A DNA stretch of 23,052 nt from a virus: the IMG/VR virus record IMGVR_UViG_3300044641_002836, positions 1 through 23,052 of that record. The stretch is one strand, 5' to 3'. The notes under the pieces were generated by a model, which was not told the origin of the DNA, did no database searches, and was given only the letters and a program-made list of their open reading frames with translations. Positions 7,131 through 14,145 of the stretch are shown here, piece by piece. The position numbers and the translations under genes were made by a program. The first letter of the stretch is position 1; each line of letters opens with the position of its first letter.

Positions 7131-7695
7131 GATAATTGACGGTGGATTACCATTAGACCATCCGTGCGATAAGTACATAGGTATAGATCAGTCATATAGT
7201 GGATTCGCTATAACCGCTTATTCAAAAGACGGAGCTTATTACACCGAGGTGTTCCAGGGACAGGGGCGTGGCGTAGAACGCCTATCCTCAATACAGGCTT
7301 TCGTTGGTGATTTCCTGGGAGATCGGGTTATTAATGTAAAGGGTGCGGCCATGGAGGGATACTCCTACGGAGCTCAGATGGCCCATATGGCGGGAGAACT
7401 TGGCGGTATGGTCAAGTTAGAGTTGAAGTGCTGGTTCTATAATGTAGACGACGCTAAATACCCTTTAATAATTCCTCCATCAGTTCTTAAGAAGTATGTA
7501 ACCGGTAAAGGAACCGGAGTACAAAAAAACCAGATTCTCCTCAATGTATACAAGAAGTGGGGGGTTGAGTTCATGGATGACAACGCTGCAGACTCTTATT
7601 CCCTAGCTAGACTAGCGGCGGGGGAAGCTGATCTGGCCTATGAAAAGCAGATAATAAAAAACGTTTTAGACCCCAAATATAGAGAAAAGCCTTAA
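7096..7695 (+). CDS. RuvC-like Holliday-junction resolvase
   Basis: 199 residues. The RNase H fold signature is visible: strand 1 with the first catalytic Asp (YIGIDQSYSG, D31), a second acidic residue on a later strand (GAAMEGYSYG, E87), the IIPPSVLKKYVTGKG segment typical of RuvC-like phage enzymes, and the C-terminal helix motif DDNAADSYSLA (residues 161-171, D166 as last ligand). It would cut four-way junctions or branched DNA before packaging. It overlaps the previous gene by 35 bases. It is the second resolvase-like protein in this block, from an unrelated fold to the one at 4866. Confidence 0.85.
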   Translation: MSASVVPKQNPKIIDGGLPLDHPCDKYIGIDQSYSGFAITAYSKDGAYYTEVFQGQGRGVERLSSIQAFVGDFLGDRVINVKGAAMEGYSYGAQMAHMAGELGGMVKLELKCWFYNVDDAKYPLIIPPSVLKKYVTGKGTGVQKNQILLNVYKKWGVEFMDDNAADSYSLARLAAGEADLAYEKQIIKNVLDPKYREKP

Positions 7696-7744
7696 TACTT
7701 ATTCCTGAGGGCGATTACTAATCGATACCAAAGGAACACTACTT

Positions 7745-8026
7745 GTGACAGACCAAAACGAAGAAGAAAAGTTCTTGCGTGTAAGCGCAGGGTCTAATGC
7801 TCAATCTGTGGGGTCAGCTATAGCCCACGCCCTGTATGAAAACCCAACCGTAAAATTACGTGCTGTTGGGGCTTCTGCAGTAAACCAAGCTGTTAAAGCA
7901 ATGGCTATTGCTAGGGGTTACGTTGCTCCTAGAGGACTTGACCTAACTTGCCGCCCAGGATTTACTACGGTAGATTCAAGAGACGGGCAGATTAGCGCCA
8001 TAGTTTTTACAATTAGCGTAAACTAG
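7745..8026 (+). CDS. spoVS: SpoVS-like (stage V sporulation protein S) regulator
   Basis: 93 residues from GTG 7745 with AAGGAA upstream. The whole length matches the SpoVS/Alba-like domain: LRVSAGSNAQSVGSAIAHAL, a central VGASAVNQAVKAMAIARGYV, and the RGLDLTCRPGFTTV strand. In Bacillus SpoVS influences sporulation and septation; the fold is related to Alba nucleic-acid-binding proteins. A phage copy could modulate host gene expression or bind nucleic acid. It follows a 49-base gap after the RuvC-like gene, the first real intergenic space in this block. The family assignment is strong; the role in a phage is inference. Confidence 0.9.
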   Translation: MTDQNEEEKFLRVSAGSNAQSVGSAIAHALYENPTVKLRAVGASAVNQAVKAMAIARGYVAPRGLDLTCRPGFTTVDSRDGQISAIVFTISVN

Positions 8027-8063
8027 TTTCTGAGATCTCAACTCAACCTTAAAGGAAGTAGAT

Positions 8064-8432
8064 ATGGCCAAATCATCAAATCCTAGCCCAGAGGAATCTT
8101 TAGCCGGAATGGCAAAGACTGGCGCACCACGTAAGCCTATGAACAAAGATGGAGTTAAGTTTACTTCTCCATCCGCGTCACCACAAGCTGGCACACTTAT
8201 TAAAAAGAAGAACACAGCAGCTGGCGACCCGTACGCACAGCCTATGGGTATTCGTAGTAACGTACCAGCGTCTAACTCAGACCGTCAGGGAGCTCAGTAC
8301 CGGATTAGCTCTAACTACATGAAGCAAACCTCTCCTGAGGCGGGCTTTACTCAAGCTAATGGTCGAATCTTTAAATCTGCAACAATGCGTACTAATCCTA
8401 ACTTCAGCGATGGAGCTAGCACTTCTTACTAA
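8064..8432 (+). CDS. Hypothetical low-complexity protein
   Basis: 122 residues from ATG 8064, preceded by AAAGGAAG. Composition is rich in Ser, Pro, Ala, Lys, Asn and Gly without hydrophobic core segments, so it is probably disordered. Repeated small motifs (MAK, SNP, APRKP) give no family signal. It could be a minor virion or DNA-associated protein, like the basic unknowns downstream at 12121-15397, but nothing specific supports this. A strong hairpin follows the stop. Confidence 0.7.
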   Translation: MAKSSNPSPEESLAGMAKTGAPRKPMNKDGVKFTSPSASPQAGTLIKKKNTAAGDPYAQPMGIRSNVPASNSDRQGAQYRISSNYMKQTSPEAGFTQANGRIFKSATMRTNPNFSDGASTSY

Positions 8433-8445
8433 TTCGTTGTATGCT

Positions 8446-8484
8446 AGTGCTAGGTCTTAGAGGACTCCTCTAGGGCCTAGTACT
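8446..8484 (+). terminator. 18-bp hairpin in the gap before the HTH gene
   Basis: AGTGCTAGG (8446-8454) pairs with CCTAGTACT (8476-8484) with one G-T wobble, and the pairing continues without a break through TAGAGG/CCTCTA to a three-base loop ACT (8464-8466). The continuous stem is about 18 pairs with three wobbles. It lies 14 bases after the preceding stop and 17 bases before the GGAGGAAG ribosome site of the next gene. No T-tract follows, so it is either a U-poor terminator or an RNA-processing element. It shares the CCTAG/CTAGG core with the hairpins at 936-1004 and 22846-22882. Confidence 0.65.
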
Positions 8485-8511
8485 GCAATTGGACTAAATT
8501 TGGAGGAAGAT

Positions 8512-8745
8512 ATGTCGTTGCAAGATCTTTACGCAGAAGTAAAAACAATAGGCATTTCAAAAGCCTGTATTGTAGGGCAATGGGCAGCTACCCTTTCTGA
8601 AGAAGATAAAAAAGCATTAGACCTCGCCATAGAAGATGACGACCTAAGTACAAAAGATTTATTTTTATTGCTCCGTCGTGCTGGCGGCACGTTTGGCAAA
8701 ACCGCTGTTCGTGACCACCGACAAGGAGATTGTGTATGTCTTTAG
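8512..8745 (+). CDS. Small helix-turn-helix-like protein
   Basis: 77 residues from ATG 8512, chosen because GGAGGAAG sits at 8502-8509; an in-frame TTG at 8500 lies upstream of that site and is unlikely. The protein is helical, with an acidic middle and a C-terminal segment LLRRAGGTFGKTAVRDHRQG followed by a CVC pair. The form 'LRRAGxxFGxTAVxxHRxGxC' resembles small DNA-binding proteins that precede phosphoesterase genes in actinophages (from memory). The stop overlaps the start of the phosphoesterase by 10 bases, so the two are likely co-translated. Confidence 0.7.
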   Translation: MSLQDLYAEVKTIGISKACIVGQWAATLSEEDKKALDLAIEDDDLSTKDLFLLLRRAGGTFGKTAVRDHRQGDCVCL

Positions 8746-9899
8746 CAGATGATTATGATTCAATAATTCAAGCTGGTAATCAAGGTTCAGATAAAGCCAA
8801 CAAAAATATTCCAGAAGCGTGGCGACCACGTTCTGAAATAGGTACAGAGGGTGGCTTTGTTATTTCAACTCCAAGACCAGATGGTAATACTCCCGGCGCA
8901 GAAGAAATATTAATAGAGGCAAAACTAGACCCAGCAGAGTGGGTAGTAGTTTCTCATCGTAGATCACGTTGGCAAACGTTTAACGGTGATTGGTTAGAGT
9001 CATTTAGAGTCAATGTAGTTCCTTCGAGAGTAAATACCAGACCTGATTATGATTTAGAACAATTGTTAATGGGAATAACTAAGTGGTCGCCAAGTAAAGT
9101 TGTATCTGCTTCAGGAGATTTAACAGCTGTATACAGCATAGGCGACACTCAATATGGAAAAGACGACACCCCATCAATTATAGATAGAGTATTAAAATCT
9201 TTTAATTCTGCAGTAGATCATCACAAGTATTTAGCAAAAAAGTATTCCATTGGTCAAATTGCATTACCACAACTCGGTGACTGTATTGAAGGAATGACAA
9301 GTCAAAAAGGTAAAGTAATGGGTCGACACGATATTGGCGTATCAGAGCAGGTACGCGTTGGTCGTAGAATGTTACTAGCTCAAGTCAAGGCATTAGCTCC
9401 TCTATCACCAAAGCTTATTATTCCGGTTGTTCCTGGGAACCATGATGAAGTTCAAAGATTTTTATTAGGTAGGCCAGAAGACTCTTGGCAGATTGAAGTA
9501 GTCTCTCAAGTTGAAGATATTTGTAAAGAAAACGATTTTTTGCGAGATCGCGTAGAGTTTAGATATCCTGCAGCAGATGACATGACTATAGCTGTGAATT
9601 TAAGTGGGGTCATGTACGGCATGGCTCATGGCCATCAAGCTCGTGACATGATTAAATGGTGGGGAGGTCAAGCTATGGGTCGATGTGCTGTAGCGCAGGC
9701 TGACATACTAAACGTTGGGCACTACCACCATTACCACGCCCAAAGCGTTGGCCCTAGATTATTTGTACAAAACCCTGCAATGGATAACGGATCTGCTTGG
9801 TTTAGAGATAAGTCTGGGCTAGAAAGCGCTCCAGGAATAGTGTCTATGGTTGTAGGAGACGGCGTAGATCCTAGAAGAGAATTAATAGTTCTTACCTAG
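8736..9899 (+). CDS. Calcineurin-like metallophosphoesterase (Mre11/SbcD type)
   Basis: 387 residues from ATG 8736 with AAGGAG at 8723-8728 (the upstream in-frame TTG 8730 is too close to that site). The full two-metal motif set is present: GDTQ (D137, Q139), GDCIEG (D182), GNHDE (N235, H236, D237, E238), HGH (H298, H300) and GHYHHYH (H329, H331). The first 130 residues contain a region with VVSHRRSRWQTF and are not part of the catalytic core. The family includes Mre11/SbcD nucleases and phage recombination nucleases. It may trim DNA ends together with the RecA and Cas4-like proteins. No SbcC/Rad50 partner is visible. Confidence 0.88.
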   Translation: MSLADDYDSIIQAGNQGSDKANKNIPEAWRPRSEIGTEGGFVISTPRPDGNTPGAEEILIEAKLDPAEWVVVSHRRSRWQTFNGDWLESFRVNVVPSRVNTRPDYDLEQLLMGITKWSPSKVVSASGDLTAVYSIGDTQYGKDDTPSIIDRVLKSFNSAVDHHKYLAKKYSIGQIALPQLGDCIEGMTSQKGKVMGRHDIGVSEQVRVGRRMLLAQVKALAPLSPKLIIPVVPGNHDEVQRFLLGRPEDSWQIEVVSQVEDICKENDFLRDRVEFRYPAADDMTIAVNLSGVMYGMAHGHQARDMIKWWGGQAMGRCAVAQADILNVGHYHHYHAQSVGPRLFVQNPAMDNGSAWFRDKSGLESAPGIVSMVVGDGVDPRRELIVLT

Positions 9900-9921
9900 T
9901 TTAGCGTGACGTACTGACCAC

Positions 9922-9947
9922 GTGTACTGCATGATAGGCCAGTACAC
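9922..9947 (+). other. 8-bp inverted repeat in the gap after the phosphoesterase
   Basis: GTGTACTG (9922-9929) and CAGTACAC (9940-9947) form a perfect 8-bp stem around a 10-base loop, in the 74-base gap between 9899 and 9974. A second GTACTG lies just upstream at 9911. The following CTGCCCCTTACTTTTAGG is pyrimidine-rich but is not a clean T-run. It may be a weak terminator or processing site before the membrane-protein genes. Confidence 0.4.
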
Positions 9948-9973
9948 CTGCCCCTTACTTTTAGGATAACTTA

Positions 9974-10216
9974 ATGTCTAATGTTGAGTTCGCTTTTACC
10001 GCAGTTATTGGAACCTTTACAATTCTTGGAATATTAGAGTTGAGGGTTACTAGAATGGTAAAAAGACTTGTTGTTGATTACTTCTCAGAATTAAAACCAA
10101 ACGGGGGCAGTTCAGTTAAGGACGCAGTTAATCGTCTAGAAAAAAGTCAAGAAGCTCAATCAAAAAGGTTAGATGATCTCTTTACTATATTAGTAAAGAA
10201 AGTAGATAAGGAATAA
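9974..10216 (+). CDS. Small membrane protein with coiled coil, possible lysis accessory
   Basis: 80 residues from ATG 9974 with AGGA upstream. One N-terminal membrane segment (about residues 5-22, FAFTAVIGTFTILGILEL) is followed by basic residues, an ELKPNGGSSVKDAV segment and a C-terminal amphipathic coiled coil. The PNGGSSxxDAV form recurs in small actinophage membrane proteins encoded next to holin-like genes (from memory). The position directly before a second membrane protein supports a lysis or membrane role. Exact function is unknown. Confidence 0.75.
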   Translation: MSNVEFAFTAVIGTFTILGILELRVTRMVKRLVVDYFSELKPNGGSSVKDAVNRLEKSQEAQSKRLDDLFTILVKKVDKE

Positions 10217-10218
10217 TC

Positions 10219-10497
10219 ATGAAGAAGCTAGATCCAAAAATCATAGCAATGCTCGCATCATATGGGCGCTCATTTCTTGCAGCAGCCGTAGCTCTATGGA
10301 GCACTGGAAACACTGACCCAAAGGGACTCATCGCAGCCGGACTAGCAGCAATCCTGCCAGTAGCAATTCGCGCCGTAAACCCAAAGGACCCAGCATTTGG
10401 TCTTGTAAAGCTCGCTTTGCCTGAGGTTGAGAAGCAATTAGCTGCTGTTTTGGCAAACTCAAATAAGAAGGCCGCTAAGAAAGCCAAAGCTAAGTAG
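10219..10497 (+). CDS. Holin-like small membrane protein
   Basis: 92 residues from ATG 10219 with AAGGA upstream, two bases after the previous stop. Two hydrophobic segments (about residues 10-27 and 36-52) flank a short TGNTDPKG turn, and the C-terminus is Lys/Ala-rich (KKAAKKAKAK). Two membrane helices with a charged tail fit a class II holin. The RAVNPKDPAFGL segment is one I associate with actinophage holin-like proteins. No endolysin is visible in the window, so a lysis role is likely but unproven. The gene uses more C-ending codons than its neighbours. Confidence 0.7.
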   Translation: MKKLDPKIIAMLASYGRSFLAAAVALWSTGNTDPKGLIAAGLAAILPVAIRAVNPKDPAFGLVKLALPEVEKQLAAVLANSNKKAAKKAKAK

Positions 10498-10515
10498 AAG
10501 AAGTAAACTTAAGGC

Positions 10516-11061
10516 ATGCCTCAATCACATCAAAACTGGCAATACCTTGGTGCTAATGGTTATCAAGGCGCTTACACCACCACTGGTGGAAATGGTACCC
10601 CAGTGGTACCACGAAGCGACCTTGACTACCAGCGCTTAGGTATTGGTCGTGTTCCACAAGCGGAATACCCAGACGGCTATCTAGGAACTATACGTTCACG
10701 CCGTGATGATAAAGGCAAACCTTACGCTGTATCAGATACAGTATTAGATTCTTTAAAGAACAGAACAAATCAACGCGCTTACCAACGTGGAGTACACAAA
10801 GGCGAGCGCATTGATCCAGGTCAATATATGTGGCCAGAAGATTTACGCCCAGATCGTAGAGTAAAACAAAATCTTTACTCTATGGCTGAAAATGACGGCG
10901 CAATTACTATGACCATTCCTCGATACACCCCAAATCAGAACCTAGCTCCGGCCCCTAAATTGGTAAACGACGGTAAAGCTAATATCTCAGCAAACGTGCC
11001 TGCAGAGTTTAATCCTAGACTTGCTCAGCAGTTCTCTCACTTACGACCACATTGGAATTAA
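10516..11061 (+). CDS. Hypothetical protein
   Basis: 181 residues from ATG 10516 with only a weak AAGG upstream. The sequence is rich in Gly, Tyr, Asn, Arg and Pro, with no hydrophobic segment and few predicted helices, suggesting an extended or partly disordered protein, perhaps virion-associated. The N-terminal GGNGTPVVPR region is encoded by a stretch dense in inverted repeats (10577-10611). It ends one base before the ATG of the next gene. I do not recognise the family. Confidence 0.75.
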   Translation: MPQSHQNWQYLGANGYQGAYTTTGGNGTPVVPRSDLDYQRLGIGRVPQAEYPDGYLGTIRSRRDDKGKPYAVSDTVLDSLKNRTNQRAYQRGVHKGERIDPGQYMWPEDLRPDRRVKQNLYSMAENDGAITMTIPRYTPNQNLAPAPKLVNDGKANISANVPAEFNPRLAQQFSHLRPHWN

Positions 11062-11062
11062 T

Positions 11063-11323
11063 ATGGCACTAGAAAACGACGAGCCCTTTTACACTACACG
11101 AGAAGTTGCAAAAAAATGGCGTGTTAGCCCAAAGACTGTACGTCGTCATGCTGTAAATTTAAAAGGTGTAGGCGTAAGCCCGGGAGGCCACAAAAGATAT
11201 TCTCAATCAGAGATTGAAAGCGTGCTTGGTAAGTTAAGTCAGGGAATACCTCTTGCACCTAGAAAACCCCCTCGTTCACGAAAAAATGACACTGCTAATT
11301 TTGAAGGCGGTCAAGTTAAGTGA
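11063..11323 (+). CDS. BldC/MerR-type helix-turn-helix protein
   Basis: 86 residues from ATG 11063; an in-frame ATG at 11021 lies within the preceding gene and is unlikely. Residues 8-55 form a winged HTH: YTTREVAKKWRVSPKTVRRH is the helix-turn-helix and GVSPGGHKRYSQSEIESVL the wing and third helix, with the GGHxRY signature of BldC, AlpA and excisionase-like proteins. A basic Pro/Arg tail follows. It could be a transcriptional regulator or an excisionase-like recombination directionality factor. No integrase is present in the window to decide between these. Confidence 0.87.
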   Translation: MALENDEPFYTTREVAKKWRVSPKTVRRHAVNLKGVGVSPGGHKRYSQSEIESVLGKLSQGIPLAPRKPPRSRKNDTANFEGGQVK

Positions 11324-11688
11324 ACTCACAAGACTCCATCTATGACCATACTAAACCTCGACAAATTGTAGGAACTCGCAATGAAGAAGAAGATCTTGGT
11401 ATTCGTTATGACTATATGGGCCCTTTTGCTAATAAGCAAGAGCAGCTTATTTCGCAAGCGCTAAACTCTGTAACTATGCCGGGCCACGCTTTACAGCGTT
11501 TGGTACGACCAACTATACCTACTATACAGATGCTCCCACCTAGATTTGGGTATCGTACCCGAGTTCTTGGTATACGCGACGTTATGAATGTGGATGAAAC
11601 CTTCCAGCCAACTAGGGTAGACTTTACTGCATCCCAAGCAGGCTACCAAGGAACCCTGCGTAACGCACAAGACCAAGGATTCTGGTGA
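11320..11688 (+). CDS. Hypothetical protein
   Basis: 122 residues from a GTG that overlaps the preceding TGA (GTGA). The protein has a charged N-terminus with RNEEEDLGIRYDYMGPF, a helical middle and a C-terminal segment rich in Arg, Thr, Gly and Gln. No catalytic or binding motif is evident. The stop overlaps the thioredoxin start as TGATG, so the two are coupled. It has no family I can name. Confidence 0.75.
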   Translation: MNSQDSIYDHTKPRQIVGTRNEEEDLGIRYDYMGPFANKQEQLISQALNSVTMPGHALQRLVRPTIPTIQMLPPRFGYRTRVLGIRDVMNVDETFQPTRVDFTASQAGYQGTLRNAQDQGFW

Positions 11689-11951
11689 TGAAAGAGTTAT
11701 GGCATTTTACAGCTGAATGGTGCACCTACTGCAAGCAGATGAAGCCTCTTATAGAGGAATATCTAACAGCTAACCCAACAGTTGAGTATGTAAAGATTGA
11801 CTTTGACGAAGATAAGGACGCGGCAGAAATAAACCGAGTTGGGGCAGTACCTACATTTATCTTTTTTAACGGAGGCAACATGGTTAACCGCATAGACGGC
11901 GCCTTTGATGTAGAAAAGATTGATGAGATCTTTGCTGGACAGAAGGTTTAA
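11688..11951 (+). CDS. Thioredoxin-like protein
   Basis: 87 residues from ATG 11688 (overlapping TGATG; AAGGA at 11675-11679; a GTG three bases earlier is possible). The active site is WCTYC (C12, C15) after the first strand, and the cis-proline is in GAVPTF (P55). The length is between glutaredoxin/NrdH and full thioredoxin, and the fold order is that of a compact thioredoxin. It may reduce the C-terminal cysteine pair of the class II ribonucleotide reductase at 19355, although the two genes are 7.6 kb apart. A glutaredoxin-like role is the alternative. Confidence 0.9.
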   Translation: MKELWHFTAEWCTYCKQMKPLIEEYLTANPTVEYVKIDFDEDKDAAEINRVGAVPTFIFFNGGNMVNRIDGAFDVEKIDEIFAGQKV

Positions 11952-12134
11952 ATGGAATACGCTACTAAGTCTGTATACTCTGGGTCAAAGTTCTGTCCAA
12001 AATGCGATGAGCTAATGACTCCCCTCGAGGTTCTTTACTCTGGGGATACTGGGCTATGTGTAGAGTGCCGAAATCTTATGTATAAAAAACACGCTAAGTC
12101 TGCAATGGGAGGTGGATCTCGTGGCGAAAGGTAG
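11952..12134 (+). CDS. Small zinc-ribbon protein
   Basis: 60 residues, with ATG directly after the thioredoxin stop. CPKC and CVEC pairs (residues 15-18 and 36-39) form a zinc ribbon separated by a short LMTPLEVLYSGDTGL segment. The C-terminus is basic and Gly-rich. Such proteins usually bind nucleic acid or act as small adaptors. It overlaps the next gene by 14 bases, and its last codons carry that gene's GGGAGGTGG ribosome site. Confidence 0.75.
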   Translation: MEYATKSVYSGSKFCPKCDELMTPLEVLYSGDTGLCVECRNLMYKKHAKSAMGGGSRGER

Positions 12135-12441
12135 TGCTCCTAAACCCCCTAAACCTAAAGCACCTCCTAGAGCAATAGGCGGTAGCAAAGCTTCTCAAAC
12201 ACCAAAAGCAAAGGCTAGATTAGCTCCCGGCGGTGCAACCACTGGGTCTATGAGCAGCGGCTGGTCAAAACAAGCCCGTCGAGCCCCTTGGGTATCTAAA
12301 CAATCTATGGGTATTAATCCTGGTTCTCCCGCAGCTATATCTAAATACCGACATAGTGAGAAATTTGTAGCTCGAAGCAAAAAGGTCATAAGGCCCAGAA
12401 TTGCCAAAGTTCGCAAAAAGTTTAAGGCGCCAGATCAATAA
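12121..12441 (+). CDS. Basic low-complexity protein
   Basis: 106 residues from GTG 12121, preferred over GTG 12112 because GGGAGGTGG (12108-12116) is then correctly spaced and the product begins MAKG like several neighbours. It is rich in Lys, Arg, Pro, Ala, Ser and Gly; the first 40 residues are a KPPKPKAPP-type repeat and the C-terminus is KKVIRPRIAKVRKKF. It is probably disordered and able to bind nucleic acid. First of the run of basic unknowns. No family recognised. Confidence 0.7.
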   Translation: MAKGSAPKPPKPKAPPRAIGGSKASQTPKAKARLAPGGATTGSMSSGWSKQARRAPWVSKQSMGINPGSPAAISKYRHSEKFVARSKKVIRPRIAKVRKKFKAPDQ

Positions 12442-12461
12442 GAATAGGGAAAAATAGAACC

Positions 12462-12815
12462 ATGAAAACAGCAGTAGCCTCAGCAGATGATGACGGCCCA
12501 AAGAAGAAGTTTGGTGTTGGCCTGCCTAAAGCGCCTAGCAAAGGCAGTTATGGCATTAAACCCGATAAAAATGACGGTGAATACTTTGGCCGAGTTATTA
12601 GAGAAAAAGAAAAGCCTAAAAAAGCTTATGCTGGTGCGGGGGCTAATCCGGATAATCCCAAAGGCCCTAAAGTCAATAACAAAATGAAGGTTGTCCCTTT
12701 AAAGGAAAAAAGTTTAAAAGATCACGAAATGCAAAAAGCTAAGGCAAAAGAAGCAGTTAAGAATAAGAAAAAAAGCTCCGCAAATACGAAGCCAAAAAGA
12801 AAAGGAAATAAATAA
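12462..12815 (+). CDS. Lysine-rich disordered protein
   Basis: 117 residues, of which 30 are Lys. Composition (Lys, Pro, Gly, Asn, Ala) and the lack of hydrophobic clusters predict disorder; the C-terminus is almost purely basic (KPKRKGNK). AGGGA lies 12 bases before ATG 12462. The next gene starts at the base after its stop. Possible roles are DNA condensation or binding to host nucleic acid, by composition only. No homologue recognised. Confidence 0.65.
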   Translation: MKTAVASADDDGPKKKFGVGLPKAPSKGSYGIKPDKNDGEYFGRVIREKEKPKKAYAGAGANPDNPKGPKVNNKMKVVPLKEKSLKDHEMQKAKAKEAVKNKKKSSANTKPKRKGNK

Positions 12816-13187
12816 ATGGCAAAAAAAGACGCATACAAAGGTACTGATTATCTTTCTGGCGTACCAAAGCGCGAGCAAGCTGCGCGTAAAAAGGCAGCTG
12901 CAGCAAAAGACGCAAAAAAGCGTGAAGCACACCCAAAGTTAGAAAAAGTTAAGGACAAGGTTAAAGGAACCATTAACGAGGCACGAAAAGTTCTTCCTAG
13001 AAAAGTAGTTGTTGAAGATAGCAAAGAGTTCGTTGAGCGCCAACGTGGTATGGGTGGCGGACCTAAGACTCGTGACCACTATGTTGATGCAAAAAGAAAA
13101 GCAGGTCAAAAAGTAAAGCCTCGTGTTGAGAAGTCCAAAGGTTGGGGCAAAAATGCACCTATTAAAAAGAGAAAGATGGATGAATAA
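12816..13187 (+). CDS. Lysine-rich basic protein
   Basis: 123 residues with 28 Lys and 11 Arg. The N-terminal half is an Ala/Lys/Arg/Glu-rich helix (QAARKKAAAAKDAKKREAH) that could form a long single helix; the C-terminal half has a KVLPRKVVVEDSKEFVERQR segment and a basic end. The pattern recalls histone-H1-like bacterial tails, though no domain is certain. It is packed directly between two other basic unknowns. Confidence 0.68.
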   Translation: MAKKDAYKGTDYLSGVPKREQAARKKAAAAKDAKKREAHPKLEKVKDKVKGTINEARKVLPRKVVVEDSKEFVERQRGMGGGPKTRDHYVDAKRKAGQKVKPRVEKSKGWGKNAPIKKRKMDE

Positions 13188-13189
13188 AA

Positions 13190-13543
13190 ATGAGACCACC
13201 ACGTCGCGACGGTAAAAGAAAACCTTTTAGGTTTGGTAAAGATAAAAAAGGAAGTGCGGACACTATTGCTGCAATACAAGCCATGGCAAAGTCAGGCGCA
13301 CTTCGTGATGCAGGGCCAAAGCCTACTGATGACGAAAGACGTCAAAATCATTACGACCGTGAAGACGTTAAGTATGAGGCTGACTATGGCTATTCAGGTC
13401 GCTCTGGATCTGGCGAAAGGGTAGATAGAGGAACAGCTCTACGTACCGCAGCAAAGAAATTAGACAAGACCATTGAGAAACAAAAAACAGATCCTACTTA
13501 CAATAGTGGAGTTCGTTCAGCAACTGAATGGGTGAAAAAATAA
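13190..13543 (+). CDS. Basic hypothetical protein
   Basis: 117 residues from ATG 13190. The N-terminus is strongly basic (RPPRRDGKRKPFRFGKDKKG); a short helix with DTIAAIQAMAKSGAL follows, then a charged, Tyr-containing and Gly-rich stretch, and a C-terminal helix. The stop overlaps the next ATG as TAATG. The family is unknown. The short hydrophobic helix makes it the most likely of this group to have a small folded core. Confidence 0.7.
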   Translation: MRPPRRDGKRKPFRFGKDKKGSADTIAAIQAMAKSGALRDAGPKPTDDERRQNHYDREDVKYEADYGYSGRSGSGERVDRGTALRTAAKKLDKTIEKQKTDPTYNSGVRSATEWVKK

Positions 13544-13815
13544 TGGCTACTAACGAATCACGCTCACTTAATAAGTCTATGGACGAGGGCGCAACAGACG
13601 GCAAGTACCGCAAAGTTCGTCCTAACACAACTGTTGCTCCTGGCACAGGTGACGAAATCATGCTTGCAAACCGTCGTGGCTTAAATCCTTATTGGAACTA
13701 TGACTTCATCGACTCTGAGTCACCAACAAAAGTAAACCCACTTAAGGCAGAAGCTGCTTTAGGTCGCCGCCCTATGATAGATAAGACTTATAACCAAACT
13801 CTTCCTACGGACTAG
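13543..13815 (+). CDS. Hypothetical protein
   Basis: 91 residues from ATG 13543 (TAATG overlap); an in-frame ATG at 13528 lies inside the preceding gene and is less likely. Less basic than its neighbours, with Asn, Thr, Tyr and Pro spread along the length and an NRRGLNPYWNYDFID segment. No domain recognised; possibly an extended virion-associated protein. It is separated from the next gene by 3 bases. Confidence 0.7.
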   Translation: MATNESRSLNKSMDEGATDGKYRKVRPNTTVAPGTGDEIMLANRRGLNPYWNYDFIDSESPTKVNPLKAEAALGRRPMIDKTYNQTLPTD

Positions 13816-13818
13816 GTA

Positions 13819-14145
13819 ATGGCAAAAAGAACGCTAAAGGGTGACCTTAAACGTATTAAAAACTCTCGAGCTGCGGGAGACCTTCGTGCTGCAAAAACTA
13901 AGGTTAAAGATGCGATAGTAAACCGCGGGAGTAAAAAAAAGATGCCTGCTGATGTTTCAGCGCGGTTTGACACGCACTTAAAATCATTAATGGCAAAAGA
14001 TGCTAAAAGAGACATAGGACCTAAACAACAAGAGCCCGGTACGACCGCTGGTGGATCTAGAATTGCCCACTTTGGGATGGACTGCGCCACTTGTGTAACA
14101 AAAGACTTTAAAAATTACCCTAGTATTGATGGGTTAAATTTATAG
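13819..14145 (+). CDS. Hypothetical protein with C-terminal Cys pair
   Basis: 108 residues from ATG 13819. The N-terminal half is basic and helical (TLKGDLKRIKNSRAAGDLRAA); the C-terminal part has a single CATC pair that could form a metal site in a dimer or a disulfide. The stop TAG shares its last base with the GTG start of the next gene, a sign of coupling. No family recognised. Confidence 0.7.
   Translation: MAKRTLKGDLKRIKNSRAAGDLRAAKTKVKDAIVNRGSKKKMPADVSARFDTHLKSLMAKDAKRDIGPKQQEPGTTAGGSRIAHFGMDCATCVTKDFKNYPSIDGLNL

Noticed and set aside
8031-8040. TGAGATCTCA palindrome between the SpoVS-like gene and the next
   Set aside because: A single 10-bp palindrome without repeats or stem length to suggest function.
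12195-12932. Minus-strand frames that look like Phe/Leu/Cys-rich membrane proteins opposite 12121-13187
   Set aside because: They are the reverse complement of Lys-rich genes (AAA/AAG read as TTT/CTT). The plus-strand frames are coupled and have ribosome signals.
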